A stretch of 64,000 bases of DNA from Chryseobacterium sp. IHB B 17019 (GCF_001456155.1 NZ_CP013293.1:2604001-2668000); one strand, 5' to 3'; shown: positions 8,874 through 18,504, counted from the first letter of the stretch. The notes: generated from the sequence alone by a model not told the origin. Numbers and translations: made by a program.

Positions 8874-10331
8874 ATGAAATTAAGTTTAGCAATTGTTGCA
8901 TTTGCATTAGCTGTTCCGACGGCAGGCTTTGCACAAGACTCAACTGCAGTAGTTTCAAATGGAGAATATCCAAACACATTTTCTTCAGGCTCTGCGAATG
9001 TTTCCCCCTTTACAAATAAATCAAAAAGATTCAACGACTGGTCAATTTCAGTGGGTGCTGGTGTTCCATTAGTACAATCTGCAGATTTAACATCTATAAA
9101 AAACGGTAACGGTAAAAACCTTTTTGGTTATTCAGCGTATGTAAGTATTGACAAAGCTATTACTCATGCTTTTGGTCTTAAATTACAATATGACAGAGGG
9201 GAAACTAGACAAGGCTGGTTCAATACAAAAGATTCTGCACCTAGCGGTATGGGATATCAGGAAGTAGGAGCCAGAACTCAATATGATGCGATCTCAATTT
9301 TAGGAGATATTAACTTCTCAAACCTTTTGAGAAGAGTTGATAATCATTCTCCTTTCAGATGGGCATTACACGGATATGCGGGTGTTGGTACTCTTGCATA
9401 CAGAGCTTATCAAAAAGACGCTGCAGGCCAGAGATTAATGACTGAAATCAAGCCATTCAAACTTGGATCAATGTTTGGTCAGGCTGGTGCTGGTCTTAAA
9501 TTCAAAGTTAACAGAAGAATTGACATCGAAGGTAGATTAATGTATGTAATGACTGGTGATGATGAATTCGATGGTGGAGGTCACAAATACAGCGATATCA
9601 ACCAACGTGAAGAGCAGGTTTCTGACAACTTCTTCAACGCAACTTTAGGTGTTTCTTTAAAATTAGGAAAACACGAATCTCACTTAATGTGGCATGACCC
9701 ACTTCAGGAAATCTATTACAAGCTAGATGTTTTGGCTAACAAAAATCAAGATATTGAAGTTTGTAAAAAAGGAGATCTTGATAACGATGGTGTTTGCGAC
9801 GATTGGGATAGACAGCTTGATACTCCTGCTGGTGCAAGAGTTGACGGTGCTGGTGTTGCCCTTGATACAGACCTTGATGGTGTAATCGACCTTTACGATA
9901 AGTGTGTAACGGTTCCTGGACCTGTAGAAAATCAAGGATGTCCTACAACTACAGCTCCTATTACAGGACCTGTAACAGAAACAGAAACTAAATTAGACGG
10001 TATCGAGTTTGATCTAAACTCTGACAGAATTTTACCTTCTAACACTCCTATCCTTAACAACGCTGTTAGCTATATTAATTCTTCAAGCGGTAGTTATAAT
10101 GTGATCGGAGCTACAGATACAAGAGCTTCTGATGCTTACAACCAGAAATTATCTGAAAGAAGAGCAAACAACGTTAAGAATTATTTAATTCAAAATGGTG
10201 TTCAGTCTGGTAAACTTAACGCAATCGGTAGAGGTGAAAAAGACCTTAAATACCCTGAGTGCGAACCTGCTACTAAATGTCCTGAATGGAAAAACAGAGC
10301 AAACAGAAGAGTTTACTTCGAAGCTAAATAA
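8874..10331 (+). CDS. OmpA family outer-membrane protein, tandem copy 2
   Basis: This 485-residue paralogue of the upstream gene has the same order: signal peptide ending GFAQ, barrel-like region, TSP3-like linker (GDLDNDGVCDDWD) and OmpA domain (IEFDLNSDRI, GATDTRASDAYN). Blocks such as SNLLRRVDNHSP and LDTPAGARVDGAGVALD are identical in both copies, which points to tandem duplication with partial homogenisation. It ends with a terminator and is probably cotranscribed with copy 1. Confidence 0.9.
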   Translation: MKLSLAIVAFALAVPTAGFAQDSTAVVSNGEYPNTFSSGSANVSPFTNKSKRFNDWSISVGAGVPLVQSADLTSIKNGNGKNLFGYSAYVSIDKAITHAFGLKLQYDRGETRQGWFNTKDSAPSGMGYQEVGARTQYDAISILGDINFSNLLRRVDNHSPFRWALHGYAGVGTLAYRAYQKDAAGQRLMTEIKPFKLGSMFGQAGAGLKFKVNRRIDIEGRLMYVMTGDDEFDGGGHKYSDINQREEQVSDNFFNATLGVSLKLGKHESHLMWHDPLQEIYYKLDVLANKNQDIEVCKKGDLDNDGVCDDWDRQLDTPAGARVDGAGVALDTDLDGVIDLYDKCVTVPGPVENQGCPTTTAPITGPVTETETKLDGIEFDLNSDRILPSNTPILNNAVSYINSSSGSYNVIGATDTRASDAYNQKLSERRANNVKNYLIQNGVQSGKLNAIGRGEKDLKYPECEPATKCPEWKNRANRRVYFEAK

Positions 10332-10353
10332 TAAACTTATTCGTAAATTATAT

Positions 10354-10381
10354 AAAAGTCACGCACTGCGTGGCTTTTTTT
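10354..10381 (+). terminator. Terminator after the OmpA pair
   Basis: AGTCACGC and GCGTGGCT form a stem with an ACT loop, followed by seven T. Confidence 0.82.
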
Positions 10382-10409
10382 ATTATAATACTTTCACTAT
10401 TTTTATCCA

Positions 10410-12311
10410 ATGATTTCTCAGCAAGATTTTCAGGAATTAAAATTTAAAACTTTAAAATATTTTTGGGGTTACGACAACTTTCGTGACTCTCAGGAAGCAA
10501 TTATTGATTCTATAATCAATGAAAAAGATACTCTTGTTCTCCTACCCACCGGTGCAGGAAAATCACTCTGTTATCAGCTTCCCGCTTTGCTAAAAGAAGG
10601 AGCCTGCCTTATCATTTCACCGCTTTTGGCATTAATGAAGGATCAGGTGAACCAATTAAAATTTAGAGGCATTGAAGCAGAATATTTATCTTCCGAATTA
10701 GATGAATATGATGCAGAAACAATCTATGGCCGTTGCAAAGATGGCTTAACAAAAATGCTTTATATTTCACCGGAAAGACTTACTAACAAACAATTTCTTC
10801 AAAATATTGAGGAAATTCAGCTTTCATTCATTGCAGTGGACGAAGCACATTGTATTTCAGAATGGGGACAGGATTTCAGGCCCAGCTATCAAAATATTAA
10901 AGATTTTAGAAAAAATAATCCTAAGATTCCCTGCTTAGCTTTAACTGCTACAGCAACTACAAAAGTTTTAGAAGAGATAAAAGTCAAACTCGAGCTTAAA
11001 GATCCTAAAGTTTTTCAAAAAAGTTTCAGAAGAGATAATATTAAAATTTTCACAGAAGAAGTTTCAGATAAATTTCAAAGGATTCTCGATGTTCTTAAGT
11101 ATACCAATGAATCAGGAATTATTTATACCCGAACCAGAAAAGAAGCTGAACAACTGACCGAATATTTACATAAAAATCAATTGAAAAACGTTGATTTTTA
11201 CCATGCGGGATTGACTACGAAGGAAAAAAATGCTAAACAAACCATTTGGAACAACAGCAATAATAATGTTTTAATTTCAACAAACGCTTTCGGAATGGGG
11301 ATTGACAAAGACAATGTACGTTTTGTGATCCACTATTCTCCTTCCCCATCGATTGAAAATTATTATCAGGAAATCGGTCGATCAGGAAGGGACGGAAAAG
11401 ACAGTTTTGCTTTTATGCTATGGAATAAGCAGGAGCTCTCAAACTTTGATCAAATTTTAAAAAATCAAATTCCAAATAAAGCAGAATTTTTAAAGATTAT
11501 CACTTATCTGTATTCTATTTTTCAAGTTGCCGAGTTTGAATTACCTGAAAAAGTTTTTCAATTAAATATCAACGGAATTCAAAGCTTTACGAAACTATCG
11601 ACTGCAAAGATTAAAAATGTACTAAACTTCCTTCATAATCAGGAAATTATTTATTTCAACGACAACAAAAGCCTTTCATCATTACAACTATTAATGCAGG
11701 CTGATGAAATAGATCAATTACCGCGGAAAGACGCCTATTTTATAGAGTTAATGCTTCGTACCATATCAGGAATTACTACTCACAAGGTAATGTTCAGTGA
11801 ACAGCAGGCAAGCAATAAAATCGGGGTAAGCATTCTGTTGATCAAGGAAAGATTAAAGGAACTTCAGGAAAAAGGTTATGTGGAATATGTTGACGGAGCT
11901 TTGACAAGCATTAAATTTTTAAAACCACGGGACGAAAGAGTCAATAATTCTATATACTGGAAACTTTTTGAGCATATTCAGAAAAATAAAATCCAGAAAT
12001 GGGAAGAAATGAAGTTCTTTATTGAAGATAATCAATATTGTAAAATGAAATTGATTCTTGCCTATTTTGGAGAAAAAAATTCTAAAAATTGTGGTCAATG
12101 TTCTGTTTGCGAAAAGAATAAGCAATCTATTTTTGGAAAGAACATTTCTGTACAGATTACTAATTTATTGGCTAACAAACCTTCCACGATAGAAGAACTT
12201 TCTATCCAGTTGAATTATCATTCAAAAGAAAATATTCTGGAAAATTTAATATTTCTACTTGATTCCGGGAAAGTAAAAATGTTGAATTTCAGGACGTACG
12301 CTTTAACATGA
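10410..12311 (+). CDS. recQ: RecQ-family ATP-dependent DNA helicase
   Basis: This protein of 633 residues is a 3'-5' DNA helicase for recombination and repair. The SF2 motifs are present in order: LLPTGAGKSLCYQLPA (Walker A), VDEAHCISEWGQDFRPSY (DEAH), LTATATTKVLEEI, and AFGMGIDKDNVRFVIH with QEIGRSGRDG (motifs V and VI). A zinc-binding RecQ-Ct segment follows (CGQCSVCEKNK near residue 565). No HRDC domain is evident; the tail of ~60 residues resembles a short winged-helix segment. Bacteroidota often carry several RecQ paralogues, so the symbol is approximate. Confidence 0.9.
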   Translation: MISQQDFQELKFKTLKYFWGYDNFRDSQEAIIDSIINEKDTLVLLPTGAGKSLCYQLPALLKEGACLIISPLLALMKDQVNQLKFRGIEAEYLSSELDEYDAETIYGRCKDGLTKMLYISPERLTNKQFLQNIEEIQLSFIAVDEAHCISEWGQDFRPSYQNIKDFRKNNPKIPCLALTATATTKVLEEIKVKLELKDPKVFQKSFRRDNIKIFTEEVSDKFQRILDVLKYTNESGIIYTRTRKEAEQLTEYLHKNQLKNVDFYHAGLTTKEKNAKQTIWNNSNNNVLISTNAFGMGIDKDNVRFVIHYSPSPSIENYYQEIGRSGRDGKDSFAFMLWNKQELSNFDQILKNQIPNKAEFLKIITYLYSIFQVAEFELPEKVFQLNINGIQSFTKLSTAKIKNVLNFLHNQEIIYFNDNKSLSSLQLLMQADEIDQLPRKDAYFIELMLRTISGITTHKVMFSEQQASNKIGVSILLIKERLKELQEKGYVEYVDGALTSIKFLKPRDERVNNSIYWKLFEHIQKNKIQKWEEMKFFIEDNQYCKMKLILAYFGEKNSKNCGQCSVCEKNKQSIFGKNISVQITNLLANKPSTIEELSIQLNYHSKENILENLIFLLDSGKVKMLNFRTYALT

Positions 12312-12365
12312 GTAATGGGTAATAAGTAATTCAATTCATAATTCATAACTTAAAATCAAAGAACT

Positions 12366-12373
12366 TATCTTTG
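12366..12373 (+). promoter_or_regulatory. -7 element only 4 bases from the fmt start codon
   Basis: TATCTTTG fits TAnnTTTG, and the fmt ATG begins at 12378. Transcription would start at or next to the A of the ATG, implying a leaderless mRNA. Confidence 0.5.
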
Positions 12374-12377
12374 CAAC

Positions 12378-13325
12378 ATGAAATCATTGAAAGTCGTTTT
12401 TTTAGGCACTCCGGAGTTTGCTAAGACTTCGCTGGAAGCCATTCATCAGTCAAATCATGAAGTTGTAGGTGTTGTAACCGTTGCAGACAAGGCAAGCGGA
12501 CGCGGGCAAAAAATCAATCAGTCACCAGTAAAAGTTTTTGCGGTAGAAAATAATATTCCTGTTTTTCAACCAGAAAAGTTGAGAAACCCTGAATTTTTAG
12601 AAGAATTGAGAAAACTGGAAGCTGATGTATTTGTAGTTGTTGCCTTCAGAATGATGCCTAAGGTTCTTTTTGAAATGCCAAAAATGGGAACTTTCAACCT
12701 TCATGCTTCCCTCCTTCCAGATTACAGAGGTGCAGCTCCGATTAATTATGCAGTCATTAACGGTGAAGAAAAAACCGGGGCAACCACATTCTTTATCAAC
12801 GAAAAAATCGATGAGGGGAATATTTTATTACAGGAAGAATTGCCAATTTTACCTGATGAAAATGCGGGAAGTCTTCACGACAGATTAATGGAAATGGGAG
12901 CAAAATTGGTGGTGAAAACATTGGATGGCTTGGCAGAAAATTCAATTGTTGAAAAACCTCAGCCCCACGTTGAACATCCTAAAAATGCTTTTAAAATTTT
13001 CAAAGAAGATACCAGAATCGACTGGACAAAAAATTCAAAGGAAGTTCATCAGTTTATTTTGGGAATGTCACCCTATCCTGCAGCTTTTACAACTTTAAAA
13101 ATCGGGGAAGAGGAAAAAGGATTGAAAATATTTGGAGGAAAGTTTGAAATTGAAAATCACGGGAAACCCGTTGGAAGCTTAGAAATTTCAAAAAATGATT
13201 TTAAAATTTACACTCTGGATGGCGTTTATTTTCCATTAGAATTGCAATTGGAAGGTAAAAAAAGAATGAATATCAAAGATTTCTTGAACGGATTCAGAAA
13301 TTTTGAAGAAATAAAAATGGCTTGA
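12378..13325 (+). CDS. fmt: Methionyl-tRNA formyltransferase
   Basis: This 315-residue enzyme formylates initiator Met-tRNA with 10-formyl-THF in the cytoplasm. It starts VVFLGTPEFAKTSLEAI and has the catalytic segment FNLHASLLPDYRGAAPINYA with Asn-His and the downstream Asp region (GATTFFINEKIDEGNIL). The C-terminal OB-like domain is present. The length is normal. The last codons form the 5' arm of the terminator. Confidence 0.96.
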   Translation: MKSLKVVFLGTPEFAKTSLEAIHQSNHEVVGVVTVADKASGRGQKINQSPVKVFAVENNIPVFQPEKLRNPEFLEELRKLEADVFVVVAFRMMPKVLFEMPKMGTFNLHASLLPDYRGAAPINYAVINGEEKTGATTFFINEKIDEGNILLQEELPILPDENAGSLHDRLMEMGAKLVVKTLDGLAENSIVEKPQPHVEHPKNAFKIFKEDTRIDWTKNSKEVHQFILGMSPYPAAFTTLKIGEEEKGLKIFGGKFEIENHGKPVGSLEISKNDFKIYTLDGVYFPLELQLEGKKRMNIKDFLNGFRNFEEIKMA

Positions 13326-13343
13326 TTTCTCAAGCCATTTTTT
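13314..13343 (+). terminator. Terminator overlapping the end of fmt
   Basis: AAAATGGCTTGA and TCAAGCCATTTTTT pair around a short loop. The stem includes the fmt stop codon, so termination is built into the coding end. Confidence 0.8.
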
Positions 13344-13437
13344 ATGTCAATTGTCAATAAGTCAATTTTGCTTTGCAAGTGAATTTAAAACGTTTGAGAA
13401 TTGACAACGAAGTTAATTCACTATTGCCCATTCACAT

Positions 13438-14559
13438 TTATAGTTGCACCATCTCCGTCACCTCAACATCATATCCTCCAACCTGAGGTTTGATATTTGG
13501 ATTTTGAGTGATTACTTTAAACTTATTAATTCCGAGATTCTTTAAAATCTGAGTTCCGATTCCGTAGTCTCTGTAGTTATACGCCAACGTCGGGTGTTGT
13601 TCCTGACCATCCTGATAATTAAGGAATTGCTGTAATTTTCTTAATGTGTTTTCAGAATTTGAAACATTATTAATGAAGATAATTGCTCCTTTTCCAGCTT
13701 CATTTACCATGTTGGTTACTTTCTCCAATAAAGGTTTTTCACCGTTATTCAATCTTGTCAACACATCAAAATAAGAATCAGAAGACTGAACTCTTACCAA
13801 AACCGGTTCATCAACCGTCCAGGTTCCTTTCGTTAAAGCAAAGTGAATCTGATCGTTAGAAGTTTCCCTGAAAGCAAAGAAATCATATTCTCCGTAAGCA
13901 GTTTTTACTTTTCTTTCCTCGATTCTTTCAATAAGGTTTCCTTTTTTAAGCTGATAATGAATCAGATCTTCAATAGAAACGATTTTCATATCGTGCTTCT
14001 GAGCAAACGCGTAAAGATCCGGCAAACGAGACATTGAGCCGTCTTCATTCATGATTTCGCAGATTACTCCACCTTCTTTCAAACCTGCTAAACAAGTCAG
14101 ATCAATGGCAGCTTCCGTATGTCCGGCTCTCTTCAAAACACCTCCTTTTCTTGCACGAAGCGGGAAAATGTGACCAGGTCTCATAAAATCTGTAGGCTTG
14201 GATTTTTCATCCATTAAAGCTAAAATCGTTTTCGCTCTATCGCTTGCAGAAATTCCCGTTGAAGTTCCGTTCCCCAAAAGGTCAACAGAAACGGTAAAAG
14301 CTGTTTCTTTAGGATCGCTGCTTCTGCTTACCATCACATCAAGGCCCAATTCGTCGCATCTTTTTTCAGGAAGCGGCATACAGATCAATCCTCTTCCGTG
14401 AAGCGCCATAAAATTGATGATTTCCGGAGTTGTCAACTCTGCAGCACAAAGAAAATCACCTTCGTTTTCTCTGTCTTCATCATCCACTACTATGATTATT
14501 TTACCATTTTTAAGGTCTTCAATAGCCTCGGGAATGGTATTTAATTTAATATCTGACAT
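13438..14559 (-). CDS. ribB: 3,4-dihydroxy-2-butanone-4-phosphate synthase fused to a degenerate GTP cyclohydrolase II domain
   Basis: This 373-residue protein acts in riboflavin synthesis. Residues 1-~205 are a complete DHBP synthase: DDEDRENEGDFLCAAE (acidic metal and substrate loop), GHIFPLRARKGGV and RAGHTEAAIDL. The C-terminal ~165 residues follow the RibA fold pattern (VRVQSSDSYFDVL, YRDYGIGTQILKNLG, NPNIKPQ). They lack the three zinc cysteines and the CLTGDVFGS-type motif needed by GTP cyclohydrolase II. This half is therefore probably inactive as RibA. I call the first activity with confidence and the second domain as a relic or regulator. Confidence 0.9.
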   Translation of the reverse strand: MSDIKLNTIPEAIEDLKNGKIIIVVDDEDRENEGDFLCAAELTTPEIINFMALHGRGLICMPLPEKRCDELGLDVMVSRSSDPKETAFTVSVDLLGNGTSTGISASDRAKTILALMDEKSKPTDFMRPGHIFPLRARKGGVLKRAGHTEAAIDLTCLAGLKEGGVICEIMNEDGSMSRLPDLYAFAQKHDMKIVSIEDLIHYQLKKGNLIERIEERKVKTAYGEYDFFAFRETSNDQIHFALTKGTWTVDEPVLVRVQSSDSYFDVLTRLNNGEKPLLEKVTNMVNEAGKGAIIFINNVSNSENTLRKLQQFLNYQDGQEQHPTLAYNYRDYGIGTQILKNLGINKFKVITQNPNIKPQVGGYDVEVTEMVQL

Positions 14560-14582
14560 TTTTACTTTTTAAAAAATTTTTG

Positions 14583-14590
14583 CAAAGATA
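14583..14590 (-). promoter_or_regulatory. -7 element of the ribB-like gene
   Basis: The minus strand reads TATCTTTG, ending 23 bases before the ATG. Confidence 0.5.
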
Positions 14591-14631
14591 CTTATAAAAA
14601 AAGGCATCTTCCAATTAATATAAACGGTTTG

Positions 14632-15636
14632 TTAGGCTTTGAATAAAGAGTCTTTTGCCTTTCTGATAATTTCATAAGACTCCAGTCTTTTCTGATGGTC
14701 GTAAATATGAGAGTTGATAATTAATTCATCAACATTGAATTTCTCCTGAAAATTTTTAAGCTTTTCTTCAATTTCAGTTTGATTTCCGATAAAAGTATAT
14801 CTCAATTTCTGTAAAACCATCGCTTTTTCCATGGGTGACCAGATCTCATCCATATCATCAACCGGCGGTGCGAAAGGTTTCCTGTCGTTTCTTACAATAT
14901 TAATGAACGCCTGAAATAAAGTAGTGGAAATTTTGTGTGCCTCTTCAGAAGTTTCGGCAGCAATCCCATTGACACAAGCTAAAATGTAAGGTTGAGCCAA
15001 TTGCTTGGAAGGCTCAAAATGTTCCCTGTAAATATTGAAGGCCATTTCCATTTGTTCCGGAGCAAAATGTCCGGCGAAGGCATAAGGAAGCCCCAATTCT
15101 GCAGCTAAAAATGCACTATCCGTACTTGATCCTAAAATATACAACGGAATATCCAGTCCTTCTCCCGGAATGGCCCGAACCAATGCATCAGAATTCTCTT
15201 TGGAAAAATATTTTTGAAGCTCTAAAATTTGCCGAGGAAACTGTTGGTTGATAATCGCCGGATTTCTTCCCAACGCCTGAGCTGTAAGGCCGTCTGTCCC
15301 GGGAGCTCTTCCAAGTCCAAGATCTATTCTTCCGGGAAAAAGCGACTCAAGTGTTCCGAATTGTTCGGCTATAACGAGTGAACTGTGATTCGGGAGCATA
15401 ATTCCACCCGATCCTACTCTTATTTTCTTTGTTCCGTTGGCGATAAAACCAATGAGAACAGAAGTAGCAGAGCTGGCAATACTTTCCATATTGTGATGTT
15501 CGGCGAGCCAGAATCTTTTATAATTTAAATTTTCAGTATGGTTTGCTAAAGATAAACTGTCCTGAAACGTATCGTGAATAGTCTTATCCTGTTTTACAGG
15601 GGCAAGATCCAACACTGATATTTCAAAATTTTTCAT
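14632..15636 (-). CDS. LLM-class flavin-dependent oxidoreductase
   Basis: This 334-residue protein of the bacterial luciferase-like TIM-barrel family uses reduced flavin. Visible hallmarks are RFWLAEHHNMESIASSATSV near the N-terminus, IRVGSGGIMLPNHSSLVIAE, FPGRIDLGLGRAPGTD and a C-terminal helix bundle. These match the single-component 'MsnO8-like' subgroup. The substrate cannot be told from sequence. The gene stands alone, reading towards the ribB-like gene. Confidence 0.88.
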   Translation of the reverse strand: MKNFEISVLDLAPVKQDKTIHDTFQDSLSLANHTENLNYKRFWLAEHHNMESIASSATSVLIGFIANGTKKIRVGSGGIMLPNHSSLVIAEQFGTLESLFPGRIDLGLGRAPGTDGLTAQALGRNPAIINQQFPRQILELQKYFSKENSDALVRAIPGEGLDIPLYILGSSTDSAFLAAELGLPYAFAGHFAPEQMEMAFNIYREHFEPSKQLAQPYILACVNGIAAETSEEAHKISTTLFQAFINIVRNDRKPFAPPVDDMDEIWSPMEKAMVLQKLRYTFIGNQTEIEEKLKNFQEKFNVDELIINSHIYDHQKRLESYEIIRKAKDSLFKA

Positions 15637-15860
15637 ATCAAGTATATAATTTTTTAAAGGTGATATGGAATCTCCTTCGTCGGTTTCATATTTTAAATTT
15701 TAGGTTTAAAACCAGACAAATTTAAAACTTATAAATTGCATTAGTTACTTTTTGTAATTGATAGGATTGATTGGTTAGTTCAGGGAAAAACTATGGGAAA
15801 TTTCGTTTATTAATATTTTGTTATTGTTAAATTTATTAATATTGCTGAATTAATTTAACC

Positions 15861-16316
15861 ATGAAAGCAATAACCCAATTCAAAAAAATTTATTTTTTAA
15901 TAATTTCTTTTCTGCTTATAAGCTGTTCTTTTAATGAATTTTATAAAGACAGGGAATCCGATAAAAAAGATGGAGAAAAAGTTTCTCAAAAATTTTACTG
16001 GGAACTTCGGCATGGAGCTAATCAGGATGACATTTATAAGTTATTTGGTGAAAAGTTTTTCACTGTAACTGATAAAGAAAAGCTTGTGGAACTTCTTAAC
16101 ATCACCAATAAAATTGGTCCCATTCAGGAATATAATCTTGTAAAATGGGAAACAATGGTTATAAAAGGAAGTAACGCCCGAAGTCAGTATTTTTTTGTGT
16201 ATGAAGTAAAAAGAGGTGTCGAGAAAACGGAAGAATCGTTTACTTTAGAAAAAGATAAAGACGGAAACATAAAAATCGTTGGCTATAGAGTTAATCAGAA
16301 TTTATTAAGCAAATAA
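15861..16316 (+). CDS. Putative lipoprotein of unknown function
   Basis: This protein of 151 residues starts with a lipoprotein signal whose lipobox is LLISC (Cys at ~22). The mature part is charged and has a compact region HGANQDDIYKLFGEKFF and a C-terminal strand pattern EESFTLEKDKDGNIKIVGYR. This resembles small periplasmic proteins of the DUF4019/SnoaL-like size class, but I do not recognise it firmly. It is monocistronic, with a terminator shared with the convergent helicase gene. Confidence 0.65.
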   Translation: MKAITQFKKIYFLIISFLLISCSFNEFYKDRESDKKDGEKVSQKFYWELRHGANQDDIYKLFGEKFFTVTDKEKLVELLNITNKIGPIQEYNLVKWETMVIKGSNARSQYFFVYEVKRGVEKTEESFTLEKDKDGNIKIVGYRVNQNLLSK

Positions 16317-16320
16317 AAAC

Positions 16321-16358
16321 AGAAAGGTTTAGTAATACATTAATTATTAAACCTTTCT
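16321..16358. terminator. Hairpin between convergent genes
   Basis: AGAAAGGTTTA and TAAACCTTTCT form an 11-base-pair stem with a ~16-base loop, between the lipoprotein gene and the convergent helicase gene. Confidence 0.6.
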
Positions 16359-16363
16359 TAATA

Positions 16364-18490
16364 TTATTTCGCTTTCTCCTTCAGATAATTAAAATGATTA
16401 ATCAAAATCCTGATCTCATTAAATTCAAAATCATTCGGCAGGACATTCTTCCACTCCGTTAAGGTTTCTTTAGGGTCTTTGTGAAAAATTTCTTCAAACG
16501 CTTTGATTTTATCTGATGTAATCACTCTTGAAATATCCAGCAAGCCCTGCTCAGCGAATTTCGCCAAATGACCAATCACCGTTTCCTTTACCAGACCTCG
16601 TTCCAGTGCAATCTCGGAAATTGTTTTTCCTTGTTCGAACAATTGAAAAGTAAGAACCTGAGACGGAACTTTCGCAATTTTCATGCTGACTTCTTTATCA
16701 TTCTTTTCGTCCAGTAACTTGGTTTCCAACAGATTAACGTCCTTCAAACTGTTTAAATATTCTTCAATATCTTCCAGCCAGACTCTGAATTCTTCGTTGT
16801 ATTGTTTTAAGCCTTTTGTTCCTTTTATTTCAGCATAGAATTCTTTCAACGGACTGAAAACTTTATCCTTAATTTCGGTAAAAAAGAAATTAACCGCACC
16901 TTTGGTTTTGTTTTCAATTTCAGACCATTCTTCCTTCTGTTCAATAAAATTATTAACTTTTTGAGAAATTACCCGGTCTAGTTTTTCAAAAATTTTACCC
17001 AGATTGACAATCTCAGGTTTCAGATGTTGATAAAGCTGATTTGTCTTTAAATTATCAATACTTTTCGTGACCATCGACAGTTTATTCCACTCCTCTACTT
17101 CATTGAGAAGCCATTGACAGTCAATAGTACGAAGCACTTTCTTAATACTGTAATCGTATTTTTCTTTATTTAAAATATTTTCTACATGGTCGTTCGCCAC
17201 CGTATCCGTATGGAAACTTAAAATTCTGTTATCTTTAAAAATAACTTCAGGTGTAATTCTGGATTTTAAAACAATCCCTTCCAATGTTCTACAACGGGAT
17301 AATGCCACATAAACCTGACCTGCCGTAAAGCTTTTTCCGGCATCAATAATCACTTTATCAAACGTCAGGCCCTGACTTTTATGAATGGTCACCGCCCAAG
17401 CCAGTTTTATCGGAAACTGCTCGAAGCTTCCCAATACTTCTTCTTTAATATTTTTTTCAGTGTCCAGGAAATATTTTTTCTGTTCCCAAATTTCTCTTTT
17501 TACGGTAATTTCTCTTTCGCTGCCGTCGAGAATAACTTTGATTTCATTTTCATCCAAAGCGGAAATTTCACCCAGTTTTCCATTGAAATATTTCTTTTCT
17601 CCTGAAATATCATTCCGGATAAACATGACCTGTGCCCCTATTTTTAATTCTAAAAACTGCTCATTCGGGAACTGGTTTTCTTTAAATTCACCGAAGAGCT
17701 TGGCTTCATAGCTTTTCGCATCAGTTTTTATTTCCGCTAATTTTTGCTGATTGATTTCATCCGCCATTTTGTTGTGCGAACACAAATAAACGTAAGATTC
17801 GGTACCCATATCAAAATCTGGGTCGTATCTTTCATTTAAATGGTCGAAATCAATATTGGCGACGTCTCCGTTTCGGATTGCATTCAAAACATCTAGAAAT
17901 TCCTCGTCGGTTTGACGGTAAACTTTCGTTAATTCAATGGTGATTAAAGGAATTTCTTTAATCGCAAGACTATCAAAAAAGAAAGGCGAATTGTAATACA
18001 TTTTCAGGATATGCTCATCCCTTACCACTGGCGGAAGCTGGTACAAATCCCCAATGAACAGCATCTGAACACCCCCAAATCGCTGATTATTTCTTCTGAT
18101 AAACCGCAGAGAAAAATCCATCATATCCAAAACATCGGCACGAAGCATGGAAACCTCATCAATAATAATGATTTCTACTTCTCTTAAAAGTTTAAGCTTA
18201 TCTTTCCGATATTTGAAATGCGGCATCAGATCGGCAATATTATTCGCCAAACTGGTATCAATCCTATCTGTGGTCGGTAAAAAAGTCCTCAACGGCAATC
18301 CAAACATGGAATGAATGGTAACGCCAGCCGCATTGATTGCAGCAATCCCCGTCGGAGCCACTACAATATGTTTTTTGCGTGTTCGTTTTACAAAATCATT
18401 AAGAAAGGTCGTTTTTCCTGTTCCTGCTTTTCCCGTTAAAAATACGCTTCGGTTGGTATGTTCTATTAAGTCAAAAAAATGATTGTTCAT
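16364..18490 (-). CDS. Pif1-like helicase with C-terminal helix-turn-helix
   Basis: I choose the ATG at 18490 (MNNHFFDLIEHTNRSVFLTG), giving 708 residues. The in-frame TTG at 18499 overlaps the -7 box and is unlikely to be used. The SF1B helicase core has LTGKAGTGKTTFL (Walker A), IIIDEVSMLRADVLDMM (Walker B), GDLYQLPPV, and the UvrD_C_2-like segment AWAVTIHKSQGLTFDKVI with VALSRCRTLEG. Residues ~640-690 (FEQGKTISEIALERGL) look like the HTH_40 domain also seen at the end of RecQ proteins. Its role is probably 5'-3' unwinding in genome maintenance. Confidence 0.87.
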   Translation of the reverse strand: MNNHFFDLIEHTNRSVFLTGKAGTGKTTFLNDFVKRTRKKHIVVAPTGIAAINAAGVTIHSMFGLPLRTFLPTTDRIDTSLANNIADLMPHFKYRKDKLKLLREVEIIIIDEVSMLRADVLDMMDFSLRFIRRNNQRFGGVQMLFIGDLYQLPPVVRDEHILKMYYNSPFFFDSLAIKEIPLITIELTKVYRQTDEEFLDVLNAIRNGDVANIDFDHLNERYDPDFDMGTESYVYLCSHNKMADEINQQKLAEIKTDAKSYEAKLFGEFKENQFPNEQFLELKIGAQVMFIRNDISGEKKYFNGKLGEISALDENEIKVILDGSEREITVKREIWEQKKYFLDTEKNIKEEVLGSFEQFPIKLAWAVTIHKSQGLTFDKVIIDAGKSFTAGQVYVALSRCRTLEGIVLKSRITPEVIFKDNRILSFHTDTVANDHVENILNKEKYDYSIKKVLRTIDCQWLLNEVEEWNKLSMVTKSIDNLKTNQLYQHLKPEIVNLGKIFEKLDRVISQKVNNFIEQKEEWSEIENKTKGAVNFFFTEIKDKVFSPLKEFYAEIKGTKGLKQYNEEFRVWLEDIEEYLNSLKDVNLLETKLLDEKNDKEVSMKIAKVPSQVLTFQLFEQGKTISEIALERGLVKETVIGHLAKFAEQGLLDISRVITSDKIKAFEEIFHKDPKETLTEWKNVLPNDFEFNEIRILINHFNYLKEKAK

Positions 18491-18496
18491 CGTCGT

Positions 18497-18504
18497 CAAA
18501 ATTA
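18497..18504 (-). promoter_or_regulatory. -7 element 6 bases from the helicase start codon
   Basis: The minus strand reads TAATTTTG directly before acgacgATG. Transcription would begin at or within a few bases of the ATG, a likely leaderless mRNA, and this is why the upstream TTG is rejected. Confidence 0.45.
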
